DNA from: CAZBUK01 sp964495085
Lineage (GTDB): Bacteria > Bacteroidota > Ignavibacteria > T3Sed10-11
Direction of reading: 5' to 3'
Length of the DNA stretch: 26,279 nt
Assembly: GCA_964495085.1 (NCBI GenBank)
Contig: CAZBUK010000051.1
Span: 1-26,279 of the forward strand
In this document: piece after piece, positions 14,401 through 22,004 of the stretch
Position numbering within the stretch: position 1 is the stretch's first letter
Layout: every line of letters starts with the position of its first letter
The notes under the pieces: generated by a model
Told to the model about the DNA's origin: nothing
The model's database searches: none
The model's input: the letters and a program-made list of their open reading frames with translations, nothing else
Position numbers and translations under genes: made by a program

Positions 14401-15804
14401 ATGGCGCATCTTTATAATATTCTCATTGTCGACGATGAACGGTCGCTTGTGCAGATGCTGCAGGCGGAACTCGAAACGAGCGGCCGGTTTGATGTTGAAG
14501 TAGCTTTAGATGGTGCCGAAGCAATCAATAAACTGCAGTCAACACTCTTCGATGTCGTACTCCTCGATGTGAAAATGCCGCGGGTCGGCGGGATGGAGGT
14601 ACTGAAGTACCTCCAGGAAAACTGCCCCACGACCCAGGTCATCATGCTTACCAACTACGCCGATGTTAAAACCGCGATCGAATCCATCAAGCTCGGTGCG
14701 TACGATTTCATCGGAAAACCATACGATTACGATGAACTGACAGCTACCATTGAGCGCGCGCTCGAACGGAGAAAATTGTTCATCGATAACGAGCTGATGC
14801 GCAACAAGCTCTACGCGAAGAATAAGAATTTTCAGATCATCGGCGAGAGCAGACTGCTCATCGAGGTTCTCGAACGCGCCCAGAAGGTCGCCGACACCGA
14901 TTCCATCGTGCTCATCCAGGGGGCGAGCGGCACGGGCAAGGAGTTGATCGCACACCTCATCCATCGCACGAGCCGACGGGCGGACCGGCCGTTCGTCGTG
15001 ATGAATTGCGCATCCATTCCCGATACGCTCATCGAGAGCGAGCTCTTCGGATACGAGCGGGGCGCATTCACGAACGCATATCAGACCAAACAAGGACTCG
15101 TAGAGGTCGCGCACGGAGGTACGCTCTTCCTCGACGAGGTGGGCGATATCAGTCCGAACGTTCAGCCCAAGCTCCTTCGCTTTCTCGAAACGGGGGAATT
15201 CCGGCGCGTCGGAGGTACCAACGCGCTCAAGGTTAATGTTCGCATCGTTTCCGCAACGAATAAAGATCTGCACCAGGAGGCGAACGAAGGCCGATTCAGG
15301 GAAGACCTGCTATACCGTTTAAACGTCGTAACGCTCTATCTTCCGTCACTTAAAGAGCGAAGAGACGATATTCCGCTGCTTGTCGATCACTTTCTGGAAA
15401 CGGGAATGCGTTCGAGGGCGAAAAAGAGTATCAATTCGGCTGCGGTGCAGGTTCTGATGAAACACGATTGGCCGGGAAATATACGCGAGTTGCAACATGT
15501 GATCGAAGGGGCGGTGATCCTCTGCTCCGGCGAGACGATCGAACCGGAGGACCTGATGCTGAACAGAAGCTTTGCCCGGCATATTATCGGGTCGGGCACG
15601 GCCGAAACGAGGCGCATCGAGGAACAGCGGAAATCTCCGAACGGTCAGCCTCCGATATCCCTTGAGGAGCTGGAAAAACGCCATATCGAGGAGGCGCTGG
15701 AACAAAACAGGTGGAGCCGGGTGAAGACCGCACATGATCTCGGCATCACGCCGAAAACCCTGTACCTCAAGATCAAGAAATACGGGCTCGAGCAACCGAG
15801 ATAG
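14401..15804 (+). CDS. Sigma-54-dependent response regulator, NtrC family, GAFTNA variant
   Basis: This three-domain activator opens sigma-54 promoters by ATP hydrolysis. From the ATG at 14401 it is 467 residues. The receiver (about 5-120) has Asp56 as acceptor. The AAA+ domain (about 145-375) has Walker A GASGTGKE (174-181), Walker B GGTLFLDEVGD and the sensor/arginine region REDLLYRLNVV. A Fis-type helix-turn-helix closes the protein (HIEEALEQNRWSRVKTAHDLGITPKTLYLKIKKYG, about 427-461). The sigma-54 contact loop reads GAFTNA (221-226) in place of GAFTGA, a known but less common variant. No Shine-Dalgarno site precedes the ATG, and the frame is open three codons more to a TTG at 14392. It follows the receiver gene by 56 bases. 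Confidence 0.95.
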   Translation: MAHLYNILIVDDERSLVQMLQAELETSGRFDVEVALDGAEAINKLQSTLFDVVLLDVKMPRVGGMEVLKYLQENCPTTQVIMLTNYADVKTAIESIKLGAYDFIGKPYDYDELTATIERALERRKLFIDNELMRNKLYAKNKNFQIIGESRLLIEVLERAQKVADTDSIVLIQGASGTGKELIAHLIHRTSRRADRPFVVMNCASIPDTLIESELFGYERGAFTNAYQTKQGLVEVAHGGTLFLDEVGDISPNVQPKLLRFLETGEFRRVGGTNALKVNVRIVSATNKDLHQEANEGRFREDLLYRLNVVTLYLPSLKERRDDIPLLVDHFLETGMRSRAKKSINSAAVQVLMKHDWPGNIRELQHVIEGAVILCSGETIEPEDLMLNRSFARHIIGSGTAETRRIEEQRKSPNGQPPISLEELEKRHIEEALEQNRWSRVKTAHDLGITPKTLYLKIKKYGLEQPR

Positions 15805-15827
15805 CTTTTACCTTAACAATAAACAAT

Positions 15828-15862
15828 AAAAAAAGTCGCCCTGCCGGGGGCGACTTTTTTTT
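15828..15862. terminator. Strong bidirectional intrinsic terminator
   Basis: A 13-bp perfect stem pairs AAAAAAGTCGCCC (15829-15841) with GGGCGACTTTTTT (15848-15860) across a 6-base loop, with A and T tracts on both sides. It sits between the convergent NtrC-type gene and the minus-strand zinc-ribbon gene and should end transcription from both sides. Confidence 0.93.
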
Positions 15863-15878
15863 GGTTCTCCTCTGAAAA

Positions 15879-16082
15879 TCAGACGATATGCAGCAGATCG
15901 TGCATCACAATCCAGAGTACTCCCACAATCCCAAACGTCCCGATAATAAACAGCAATACCTGTAGAAGCGCCCGCCTTCCGCCGCTCTCTTTTTCGAGAT
16001 CGGGTTTCCGTATCATAGTATTGCACCGCTTGCAATGCGTCGAGTCGGGCGTGTTTTCAAATCCGCAATTTCTGCATTTCAT
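15879..16082 (-). CDS. Small zinc-ribbon membrane protein
   Basis: The 67-residue product has an N-terminal zinc ribbon (MKCRNCGFENTPDSTHCKRC, ligands Cys3, Cys6, Cys17 and Cys20), a short basic linker, and one transmembrane helix at about 40-62. Zinc-ribbon-plus-helix proteins of this kind are common orphan genes with no assigned role. GGAG lies 8 bases before the ATG at 16082. The gene reads towards the terminator at 15828-15862, and a slightly larger membrane protein gene lies upstream on the same strand, so the two may be co-transcribed. Confidence 0.85.
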   Translation of the reverse strand: MKCRNCGFENTPDSTHCKRCNTMIRKPDLEKESGGRRALLQVLLFIIGTFGIVGVLWIVMHDLLHIV

Positions 16083-16149
16083 AATAGTTCTCCGATAAGC
16101 GTTACGATGGATTAAGAAAGAATCGATCGAAAGGGCATCGAAGAACGGT

Positions 16150-16488
16150 CTAATTTCTGAGATTGAGATTTTCCAGGTAAAGATCGGTATGGATTCGCCG
16201 CTGCGTCCGGTGAATGTCTTCGACGAGCTTTACGGACTTCGCTGCCGGCGCTGGGGACGTAACGGCGGAATTCGGCAGTGCGAGGGTATGACGCTCGATC
16301 TGCACCTGCGGAAGGTGAACGACCCCGTTACAGAATGTTCTGGCGTGAACGGTCTGCTCCGCCGTGCCGGTGTCGGTTAGCGCGTTCGCGTCGAAACCCC
16401 CGCGCGATGCCGGAACGAGAATGATCAGACCGATCAGCAACAGATTGATCAGGGTTATCAGAATATTTCGGATTCTTTGACCTAACAT
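16150..16488 (-). CDS. Small membrane-anchored hypothetical protein
   Basis: I do not recognise this 112-residue frame. It has a single strongly hydrophobic N-terminal segment (about residues 7-27, LITLINLLLIGLIILVP) followed by a polar, probably extracytoplasmic tail with one cysteine and no obvious motif. There is no Shine-Dalgarno site. However, a promoter with TATATT 9 bases before the ATG and TTGCAT 17 bases further out is correctly placed for a nearly leaderless mRNA, which argues the gene is real. The C-terminal half could be chance coding; homologues would settle it. Confidence 0.5.
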   Translation of the reverse strand: MLGQRIRNILITLINLLLIGLIILVPASRGGFDANALTDTGTAEQTVHARTFCNGVVHLPQVQIERHTLALPNSAVTSPAPAAKSVKLVEDIHRTQRRIHTDLYLENLNLRN

Positions 16489-16497
16489 AACCGTACG

Positions 16498-16526
16498 AAT
16501 ATAGAGATTTGTTAAGTGTTATGCAA
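16498..16526 (-). promoter_or_regulatory. Candidate near-leaderless promoter for the 112-residue membrane protein
   Basis: On the minus strand TTGCAT (16521-16526), a 17-base spacer and TATATT (16498-16503) put the expected start 2-3 bases before the ATG at 16488. The -35 is weak; the -10 is good. Confidence 0.45.
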
Positions 16527-16529
16527 TGA

Positions 16530-16547
16530 GCCGGCCGCTTAGCCGGC
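16530..16547. repeat. GC-rich palindromic hairpin in the divergent intergenic region
   Basis: GCCGGC (16530-16535) and its identical, self-complementary copy at 16542-16547 are separated by 6 bases. The element directly abuts the -35 of the minus-strand promoter. Without a T run it is not a typical terminator; a protein-binding site is the other reading. Confidence 0.45.
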
Positions 16548-16663
16548 CGGGAGATATGATCACGATTCTCCGGTCACTGAGTATCAATACGGTCGGACAG
16601 TTCAGTGTGCTCCGTTTTCTCGCCGTTCGACAATAATCACTTTTTAAGAAAAATCCCGAAAAA

Positions 16664-16692
16664 TTGACATTCCCGCCTATTTTGCATAAATT
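16664..16692 (+). promoter_or_regulatory. Sigma-70-like promoter for the acyl-CoA dehydrogenase-guaB unit
   Basis: A perfect TTGACA (16664-16669), a 17-base spacer and TAAATT (16687-16692) predict a start near 16699, leaving a leader of about 60 bases with GGATTGAAGC before the ATG at 16761. Confidence 0.6.
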
Positions 16693-16760
16693 ATGAAATT
16701 TATACCTCATTTCCTGTTCAAACCCCGGATAATCACTCGTTTCAGACAAAGGATTGAAGC

Positions 16761-17930
16761 ATGGCTAAGTTTCAAGGAGTCGACTACTATAATATAAGTG
16801 CACTGCTTCAGGAGGAAGAAATCCTGGTCAGAGATACGATCAGGGAATTCGTCGACGATCATGTCCTGCCAGTCATCGAAAAACATAACCGTGAGAGCGA
16901 ATTTCCCCGGCATCTCGTACCGCACATGGGTGAGCTCGGAATTCTCGGGGCAACGCTTCCGGAGGAGTACGGATGTGCGGGTATGAACAATGTCGCTTAC
17001 GGATTGGTAATGCAGGAGCTCGAGCGGGGTGATAGCGGAATACGGAGCTTCGCTTCGGTGCAGAGCGCCCTGGTAATGTATCCTATCTTCTCATTCGGCA
17101 GCGAGGCGCAAAAGAAGAAGTGGCTCCCGCAGCTTGCGGCAGGCGGGAAGATAGGTTGCTTCGGCCTGACCGAACCCGATTACGGGAGCAATCCCGGGGG
17201 AATGAAAACACGAGCAGAAAAAAAAGGAAACACGTTCGTCCTGAACGGCGCGAAGATGTGGATAACGAACGGCACCATCGCCGATGTCGCAGTCGTCTGG
17301 GCGAAAGTCGACGGCGTGGTGAGAGGATTTCTTGTCGAGAAGGGAACCCCCGGTTTCAAAGCGCCCGAGATGACCGGCAAGCATTCGCTCAGAGCATCGG
17401 TAACATCGGAACTCGTGTTCGAGGATTGCGAGATTCCGGAAGAGAATCTGCTTCCGGCGTCGAACGGATTGAAATCCCCCCTCATGTGTTTGAATCAAGC
17501 GCGATACGGAATCGCATGGGGAGTGCTTGGTGCCGCGATGGCCTGTTACGACGCGGCGCTGTCGTACTCGAAAACGCGGATTCAATTCGACAAGCCGATC
17601 GCTTCTTTTCAGATCACCCAGCAGAAACTCGTCTACATGCTTTCGGAGATCACGAAAGGACAGCTGCTCTGTCTGCAGCTCGGCCGAATGAAGGATAACG
17701 GCACGCTGAAGCATACGCAGGTTTCGCTCGCAAAGATGAATAACTGCTATCACGCGCTCGAGATAGCCCGTATGTCGCGGGAAATACTCGGTGCGAACGG
17801 CATCCTCGACGAGTATCCGGTCATGCGCCATGCCGCCAACCTCGAATCCGTCAAAACCTATGAGGGAACGCACGAAATGCATACTCTCATCATAGGCGAG
17901 GATATAACGGGCATCCAGGCATTTCAATAA
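16761..17930 (+). CDS. Glutaryl-CoA dehydrogenase-like acyl-CoA dehydrogenase
   Basis: This FAD enzyme converts glutaryl-CoA to crotonyl-CoA (or glutaconyl-CoA) in lysine, tryptophan and aromatic breakdown. The 389 residues follow the human glutaryl-CoA dehydrogenase pattern closely: LGILGATLPEEYGCAGMNNV near 59-78, ERGDSGIRSFASVQSALVM near 88-107, GCFGLTEPDYGSNPGG near 131, ARYGIAWGVLGA near 246, and NLESVKTYEGTHEMHTLIIG at the end. The catalytic Glu is Glu368. Arg95 and Glu88 match the substrate-carboxylate region of the family, which favours true glutaryl-CoA use, probably decarboxylating; the latter is inference. The ATG is well placed, and guaB follows after 11 bases, an unusual pairing. 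Confidence 0.88.
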   Translation: MAKFQGVDYYNISALLQEEEILVRDTIREFVDDHVLPVIEKHNRESEFPRHLVPHMGELGILGATLPEEYGCAGMNNVAYGLVMQELERGDSGIRSFASVQSALVMYPIFSFGSEAQKKKWLPQLAAGGKIGCFGLTEPDYGSNPGGMKTRAEKKGNTFVLNGAKMWITNGTIADVAVVWAKVDGVVRGFLVEKGTPGFKAPEMTGKHSLRASVTSELVFEDCEIPEENLLPASNGLKSPLMCLNQARYGIAWGVLGAAMACYDAALSYSKTRIQFDKPIASFQITQQKLVYMLSEITKGQLLCLQLGRMKDNGTLKHTQVSLAKMNNCYHALEIARMSREILGANGILDEYPVMRHAANLESVKTYEGTHEMHTLIIGEDITGIQAFQ

Positions 17931-17941
17931 GGAAACCATCT

Positions 17942-19405
17942 ATGCCACGATCCAAATTTATCGGAGACGCGCTTACCTTTGACGATGTACTCCTGGTTCC
18001 GAATAAATCGAATATACTGCCGAGGGACGTTGTCACCAGGACGAAATTGACAAGGAAGCTGCATCTCCACATTCCGATCATCAGCGCCGCAATGGATACC
18101 GTGACCGAATCGGAGATGGCAATCGCACTCGCGCGGGAAGGGGGGATCGGCATTATCCACAAGAACATGTCGATCGAGGAGCAATCCCTTCAGGTCGACC
18201 GGGTGAAGCGGTCCGAAAGCGGCATGATCATGAATCCGATCACGCTGACGACCGATCGGACGGTCAGGGATGCGCTCGAGCTGATGCATAAGTACAGCAT
18301 TTCCGGAGTGCCGATCGTCGAAGGGGACAAGCTGGTCGGGATTCTCACCAATCGCGATTTGCGGTTCGAGCCGAACCAGGATCTCAAAGTTTCGGAAGTG
18401 ATGACGAAAGAAAACCTCGTGACGGCTTCCGGCGCGACGACGCTTGAAGAGGCCGAAAGGATCCTCAAGATTCATAAGGTCGAAAAGCTTCCCGTCGTCG
18501 ATAAGAAAGGCGTGCTGGTCGGTTTGATAACGTTCAAGGATATTCAGAAAAAGAAGAAGCATCCCAACGCTGCGAAAGATAAGCATGGCAGACTGCTTGT
18601 CGGGGCCGCCGTCGGAGTAACCTCGGATACGATGGAGCGGGTGCAGGTGTTGATCGCGCATGGAGTGGATGTGGTTATCGTCGATACCGCACATGGCCAC
18701 TCGCGGGGGGTGGTGCAGATGACCTCCAGGATCAGAAAGGAATATCCCGACGCGCAGTTGATCGCAGGGAATGTGGTGACAGCCGTAGCGACCCGCGAGC
18801 TGATCAAGACGGGCGTCGATGCGGTGAAGGTTGGAGTCGGGCCCGGCTCAATATGTACCACCCGTGTCGTTGCCGGCGTCGGAGTTCCCCAGATAAGTGC
18901 CGTTTACGAGTGCTCTCGGGCTGCCAGGCGAAATAATATCCCGGTCATTGCAGACGGAGGAATAAAACAGACGGGGGATATAGCCAAGGCGATCGCCGCA
19001 GGGGCGGATTCGGTTATGATCGGCGGGATGTTCGCCGGAGTGGAGGAAAGTCCGGGGGAGAAGATCCTGTACGAAGGCAGAACCTATAAGATGTACCGCG
19101 GCATGGGCTCGCTTGGAGCGATGAAACAGGGGAGCAGAGACAGGTACTTTCAGGATGTTGAGGACGATCTGCCGAAGCTCGTTCCCGAGGGCATCGAGGG
19201 ACGAGTCCCGTACCGGGGTCCGTTGAGCGATACCGTCTATCAAATGGTCGGCGGATTGCGGGCGGCGATGGCATACTGCGGCGTCGGAACCATCGATAAG
19301 ATGAAGTCGGATACGCAGTTCGTCAGGATAACCTCGGCCGGTTTACGGGAGAGCCATCCGCACGACGTCAGGATTACTCAGGAATCCCCGAACTATCATC
19401 TGTAA
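17942..19405 (+). CDS. guaB: IMP dehydrogenase
   Basis: GuaB oxidises IMP to XMP with NAD+, the committed step to guanine nucleotides. The 487-residue length is standard. LTFDDVLLVP begins at residue 11, two CBS motifs occupy about 92-205, and the catalytic loop GVGPGSICTTRVVAGVGVPQ contains Cys305. Further on are PVIADGGIKQTGDIAKAIAAGADSVMIGGMFAG near 335-370 and the flap YRGMGSLGAM near 385-395. AAGGA lies 8 bases before the ATG. It probably shares a transcript with the preceding acyl-CoA dehydrogenase. A weak terminator candidate follows at 19445. Confidence 0.98.
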   Translation: MPRSKFIGDALTFDDVLLVPNKSNILPRDVVTRTKLTRKLHLHIPIISAAMDTVTESEMAIALAREGGIGIIHKNMSIEEQSLQVDRVKRSESGMIMNPITLTTDRTVRDALELMHKYSISGVPIVEGDKLVGILTNRDLRFEPNQDLKVSEVMTKENLVTASGATTLEEAERILKIHKVEKLPVVDKKGVLVGLITFKDIQKKKKHPNAAKDKHGRLLVGAAVGVTSDTMERVQVLIAHGVDVVIVDTAHGHSRGVVQMTSRIRKEYPDAQLIAGNVVTAVATRELIKTGVDAVKVGVGPGSICTTRVVAGVGVPQISAVYECSRAARRNNIPVIADGGIKQTGDIAKAIAAGADSVMIGGMFAGVEESPGEKILYEGRTYKMYRGMGSLGAMKQGSRDRYFQDVEDDLPKLVPEGIEGRVPYRGPLSDTVYQMVGGLRAAMAYCGVGTIDKMKSDTQFVRITSAGLRESHPHDVRITQESPNYHL

Positions 19406-19444
19406 ATCACCGCGCCCGCGGTCCGGAGAACGGATGCCGACGAT

Positions 19445-19467
19445 ATCCGCTTCGCAACGGATTTTTT
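19445..19467 (+). terminator. Weak intrinsic terminator candidate after guaB
   Basis: ATCCG (19445-19449) pairs with CGGAT (19458-19462) over an 8-base loop, followed by a T run to 19467. The stem is only 5 bp. A second CGGAT at 19431-19435 could pair with the same ATCCG and block the terminator. Confidence 0.35.
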
Positions 19468-19513
19468 CGACAGTGCAGCGATTCTAACGGAGTACCAAGC
19501 AATAGAAACCAAG

Positions 19514-20590
19514 TTGATTCCGCCCTACGATCGAATCGGAATAATGAGGAGGCTCCTCGCCGATCGCAGCCTCGACGCGGTCATAATATCCCGCCTGATC
19601 CATATACGTTATCTCAGCGGCTTCACCGGCTCGAATGCGCTTTTGCTGGTAACATCCCGGAAAAATTATCTTATTACGGATAGCCGTTATACGAATCAAG
19701 CCGAACAGGAGGCGTCCGGATGCACGGTCGTTACCTCACGGTCCGGGCTTATGGAGGAAGTAAAAAGAAAATCGTATCTCAGAAACTGCAGCCGGATCGG
19801 ATTCGAGTCGAAGTATACCTTTCATCTCCAGCTTCAAAATTACAGACGGTTCTTCCCCGGCAAACGCTGGATCCCGCTCAATGAAACCGTCGAATCCGCT
19901 ATGAGCCGAAAAGACGGGCGCGAGCTCGGCCGGATACTGAAGTCGATACGCATAGCCGAAGCATCTTTTACTGCGGTGCTCCCACTCATTAAACCGGGAG
20001 TGTCTGAACGGGACATCGCAGCGGAGCTGTCATATCAGACCAGGATACGTGGCGCCGAGCGCGATGCCTTCGACCTGCTGATCGCAGGCGGGGAGCGCGC
20101 GGCATTACCGCATGGGGTTGCGAGCGGCAGGAAAATAAGGAATAACGAACTGCTCCTCATGGATTTCGGTTGCGTCGTCGACGGATATCATTCGGATATA
20201 ACGAGAATGATAGCCATCGGAAAGATAAAGGCCGAGGCGAGGAAAGTATATACCGTTATACGGGAGGCCCTCGAGTTGGCAGTCGATGTTATCGCACCTG
20301 GTAAAATATGCAGGCAGGTGGATGCGGTCGCGAGGAATCATCTGAAAAGAAACGGTTACGGTAAGTACTTCGTTCATTCTCTGGGTCATGGGATCGGTTT
20401 GGATATTCACGAGCTGCCCCGGTTATCGTCAATCAGCGATGAAACTCTGGCGGCCGGTAACGTTGTGACCGTCGAACCCGGAGTATATATTTCCGGCCGG
20501 TTTGGTATTCGGTTGGAAGACGACGTCGCGGTAACGGATAACGGTTGCGAAGTATTGACAAATTTGAGCAGGGATCTGATTTCCCTATGA
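19514..20590 (+). CDS. M24B metallopeptidase, Xaa-Pro aminopeptidase family
   Basis: The enzyme removes N-terminal residues next to proline using two divalent metals. The 358-residue protein has the N-terminal creatinase-like domain (RSLDAVIISRLIHIRYLSGF near 24-43) and the pita-bread catalytic domain with all five ligands: Asp217 and Asp228 in MDFGCVVDGYHSD, His292 in SLGHGIG, Glu321 in TVEPGVY and Glu335 in IRLEDD. The start at TTG 19514 keeps the RIGIMRRLL helix that homologues have at their N-terminus; an ATG at 19544 is an alternative, and neither has a good ribosome site. It could equally be a prolidase (PepQ), so the symbol is left blank. Confidence 0.9.
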   Translation: MIPPYDRIGIMRRLLADRSLDAVIISRLIHIRYLSGFTGSNALLLVTSRKNYLITDSRYTNQAEQEASGCTVVTSRSGLMEEVKRKSYLRNCSRIGFESKYTFHLQLQNYRRFFPGKRWIPLNETVESAMSRKDGRELGRILKSIRIAEASFTAVLPLIKPGVSERDIAAELSYQTRIRGAERDAFDLLIAGGERAALPHGVASGRKIRNNELLLMDFGCVVDGYHSDITRMIAIGKIKAEARKVYTVIREALELAVDVIAPGKICRQVDAVARNHLKRNGYGKYFVHSLGHGIGLDIHELPRLSSISDETLAAGNVVTVEPGVYISGRFGIRLEDDVAVTDNGCEVLTNLSRDLISL

Positions 20591-20675
20591 CGGTTCGACC
20601 AACGGCGGCTCCCCGAAACAGAATGACCGCGGATTTGTAACGGTACCTATCGAATAGAGTAGCAAGTAAGTTATT

Positions 20676-21962
20676 ATGAAGAGAGTTCTAATCATTGCGT
20701 ATTATTTTCCCCCTATGGGATTGAGCGGGGTACAACGAACCCTGAAGTTCGCGAAGTACCTGCCCGCATACGGATGGCATCCGACCGTACTGACGGTACT
20801 TCCCCGCGGCTACTACGCATACGATGCATCGTTAGAGGAAGAGTTGATCGAAACGGGAATTCAGGTAGTACGCACCGGTTCCGCCGATCCGACTCGTATC
20901 TATAAAACAAACCGGCACGTAGAAATGCCGCGCGAGTGGATACGGAAGCTGATGAACCGCACGAGCCAGACGTTGTTCATCCCGGATAATAAGATCGGAT
21001 GGAAAAAATCCGCCGTTCCGGAAGGCCTGAAATTGCTGAAAAACGATGAATACGAACTTATATTCAGTACGGCCCCTCCTTTTACCGACCACGTAATCGG
21101 CCGTGATCTAGCGAATAAAACCAACGTTCCTCTTGTGCTCGATTACAGGGACGCCTGGCTCGACTACCAGTTTGCCTTCTATGCCACTCCTTTTCATAAG
21201 TATGCGCATTATCAAATCGAAAAATCGTGTTGCCGCGCCGCACGAAAAATAGTTGTCGTGAACAGAGTGATCAAGATAAAACTTCTGGAACATTATAAAT
21301 TTTTAAATTATAATAACGTCCATATAATTCCGCACGGATACGATCCGGAAGATTTTTCATTGAACGGGATTCCCGATCCTCCGGATTCGCATACGATGTG
21401 TATTACACATACAGGTACCTTCATCGAGGATATTACGCCGGTGCCGCTGCTCAAAGCGCTGCATAAGGTTTTTACCGCGAACCCGCAGTTGAAGGGAAGG
21501 ATCAAAGTGATCTTTGCGGGTATTTTCCGCAAAGAATATTTAAAAATCGTTCGCCGTCTCGGACTACAGCAGGACGTGGAGATACTCGGTTACGTGAAAC
21601 ACCGGGAATGTACAAGACTTCTGATGAATTCCGACGTGCTTTACATCGCGTTGGGTAAAGGGAAGAACCGCGAACATATTACGACAAGCAGATTATACGA
21701 TTACATCGGCGCCCGTAAACCGATACTGGCGAGCGTACCCGAAGGGGTGGTCCGACGGACCGTTGAAGAGATGAAGACGGGAGTAATCACCGACCCAGGC
21801 AACGTTAATCAATTATCGAAGGCGCTGCTCGATCTGTTCGAGAAGTTCAAAAGGCGGGAGCTCGCGCCCATAGAATCCTCGATTACTGAGAAATACGACA
21901 GAAGAAGACTCACCGGCGATCTGGCGCAACTGTTTACCAGAGTGCTTCAGGAGTCAGTATAA
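20676..21962 (+). CDS. GT4-type glycosyltransferase
   Basis: This is probably a cell-envelope polysaccharide glycosyltransferase. The 428-residue protein has the GT-B layout. The N-terminal Rossmann lobe opens MKRVLIIAYYFPPMGLSGVQ and has LPAYGWHPTVLT. YELIFSTAPPFTDHVIG and LVLDYRDAWLDY near residues 125-165 are typical of GT4 members that start with a PPxGGxG-like loop. The C-terminal donor lobe has VHIIPHGYDPEDF near 222 and YIGARKPILASVPEG near 345, though the usual EX7E is not clear-cut. No signal peptide or membrane helix is seen. It sits alone between pepP-like and purD genes rather than in a sugar cluster; the epimerase two genes away may supply its donor. Confidence 0.85.
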   Translation: MKRVLIIAYYFPPMGLSGVQRTLKFAKYLPAYGWHPTVLTVLPRGYYAYDASLEEELIETGIQVVRTGSADPTRIYKTNRHVEMPREWIRKLMNRTSQTLFIPDNKIGWKKSAVPEGLKLLKNDEYELIFSTAPPFTDHVIGRDLANKTNVPLVLDYRDAWLDYQFAFYATPFHKYAHYQIEKSCCRAARKIVVVNRVIKIKLLEHYKFLNYNNVHIIPHGYDPEDFSLNGIPDPPDSHTMCITHTGTFIEDITPVPLLKALHKVFTANPQLKGRIKVIFAGIFRKEYLKIVRRLGLQQDVEILGYVKHRECTRLLMNSDVLYIALGKGKNREHITTSRLYDYIGARKPILASVPEGVVRRTVEEMKTGVITDPGNVNQLSKALLDLFEKFKRRELAPIESSITEKYDRRRLTGDLAQLFTRVLQESV

Positions 21963-22004
21963 GTTATCCGATTATTTGCGTTACTAATAACCACGAACGA
22001 AGAT

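Noticed and set aside
14539..15273. A 244-codon minus-strand frame inside the sigma-54 activator gene
   Set aside because: It is an antisense shadow of the receiver and AAA+ coding region with no recognisable motif.
16519..16749. A 76-codon minus-strand frame upstream of the glutaryl-type dehydrogenase
   Set aside because: It covers the plus-strand promoter and the GC palindrome and has no family features.
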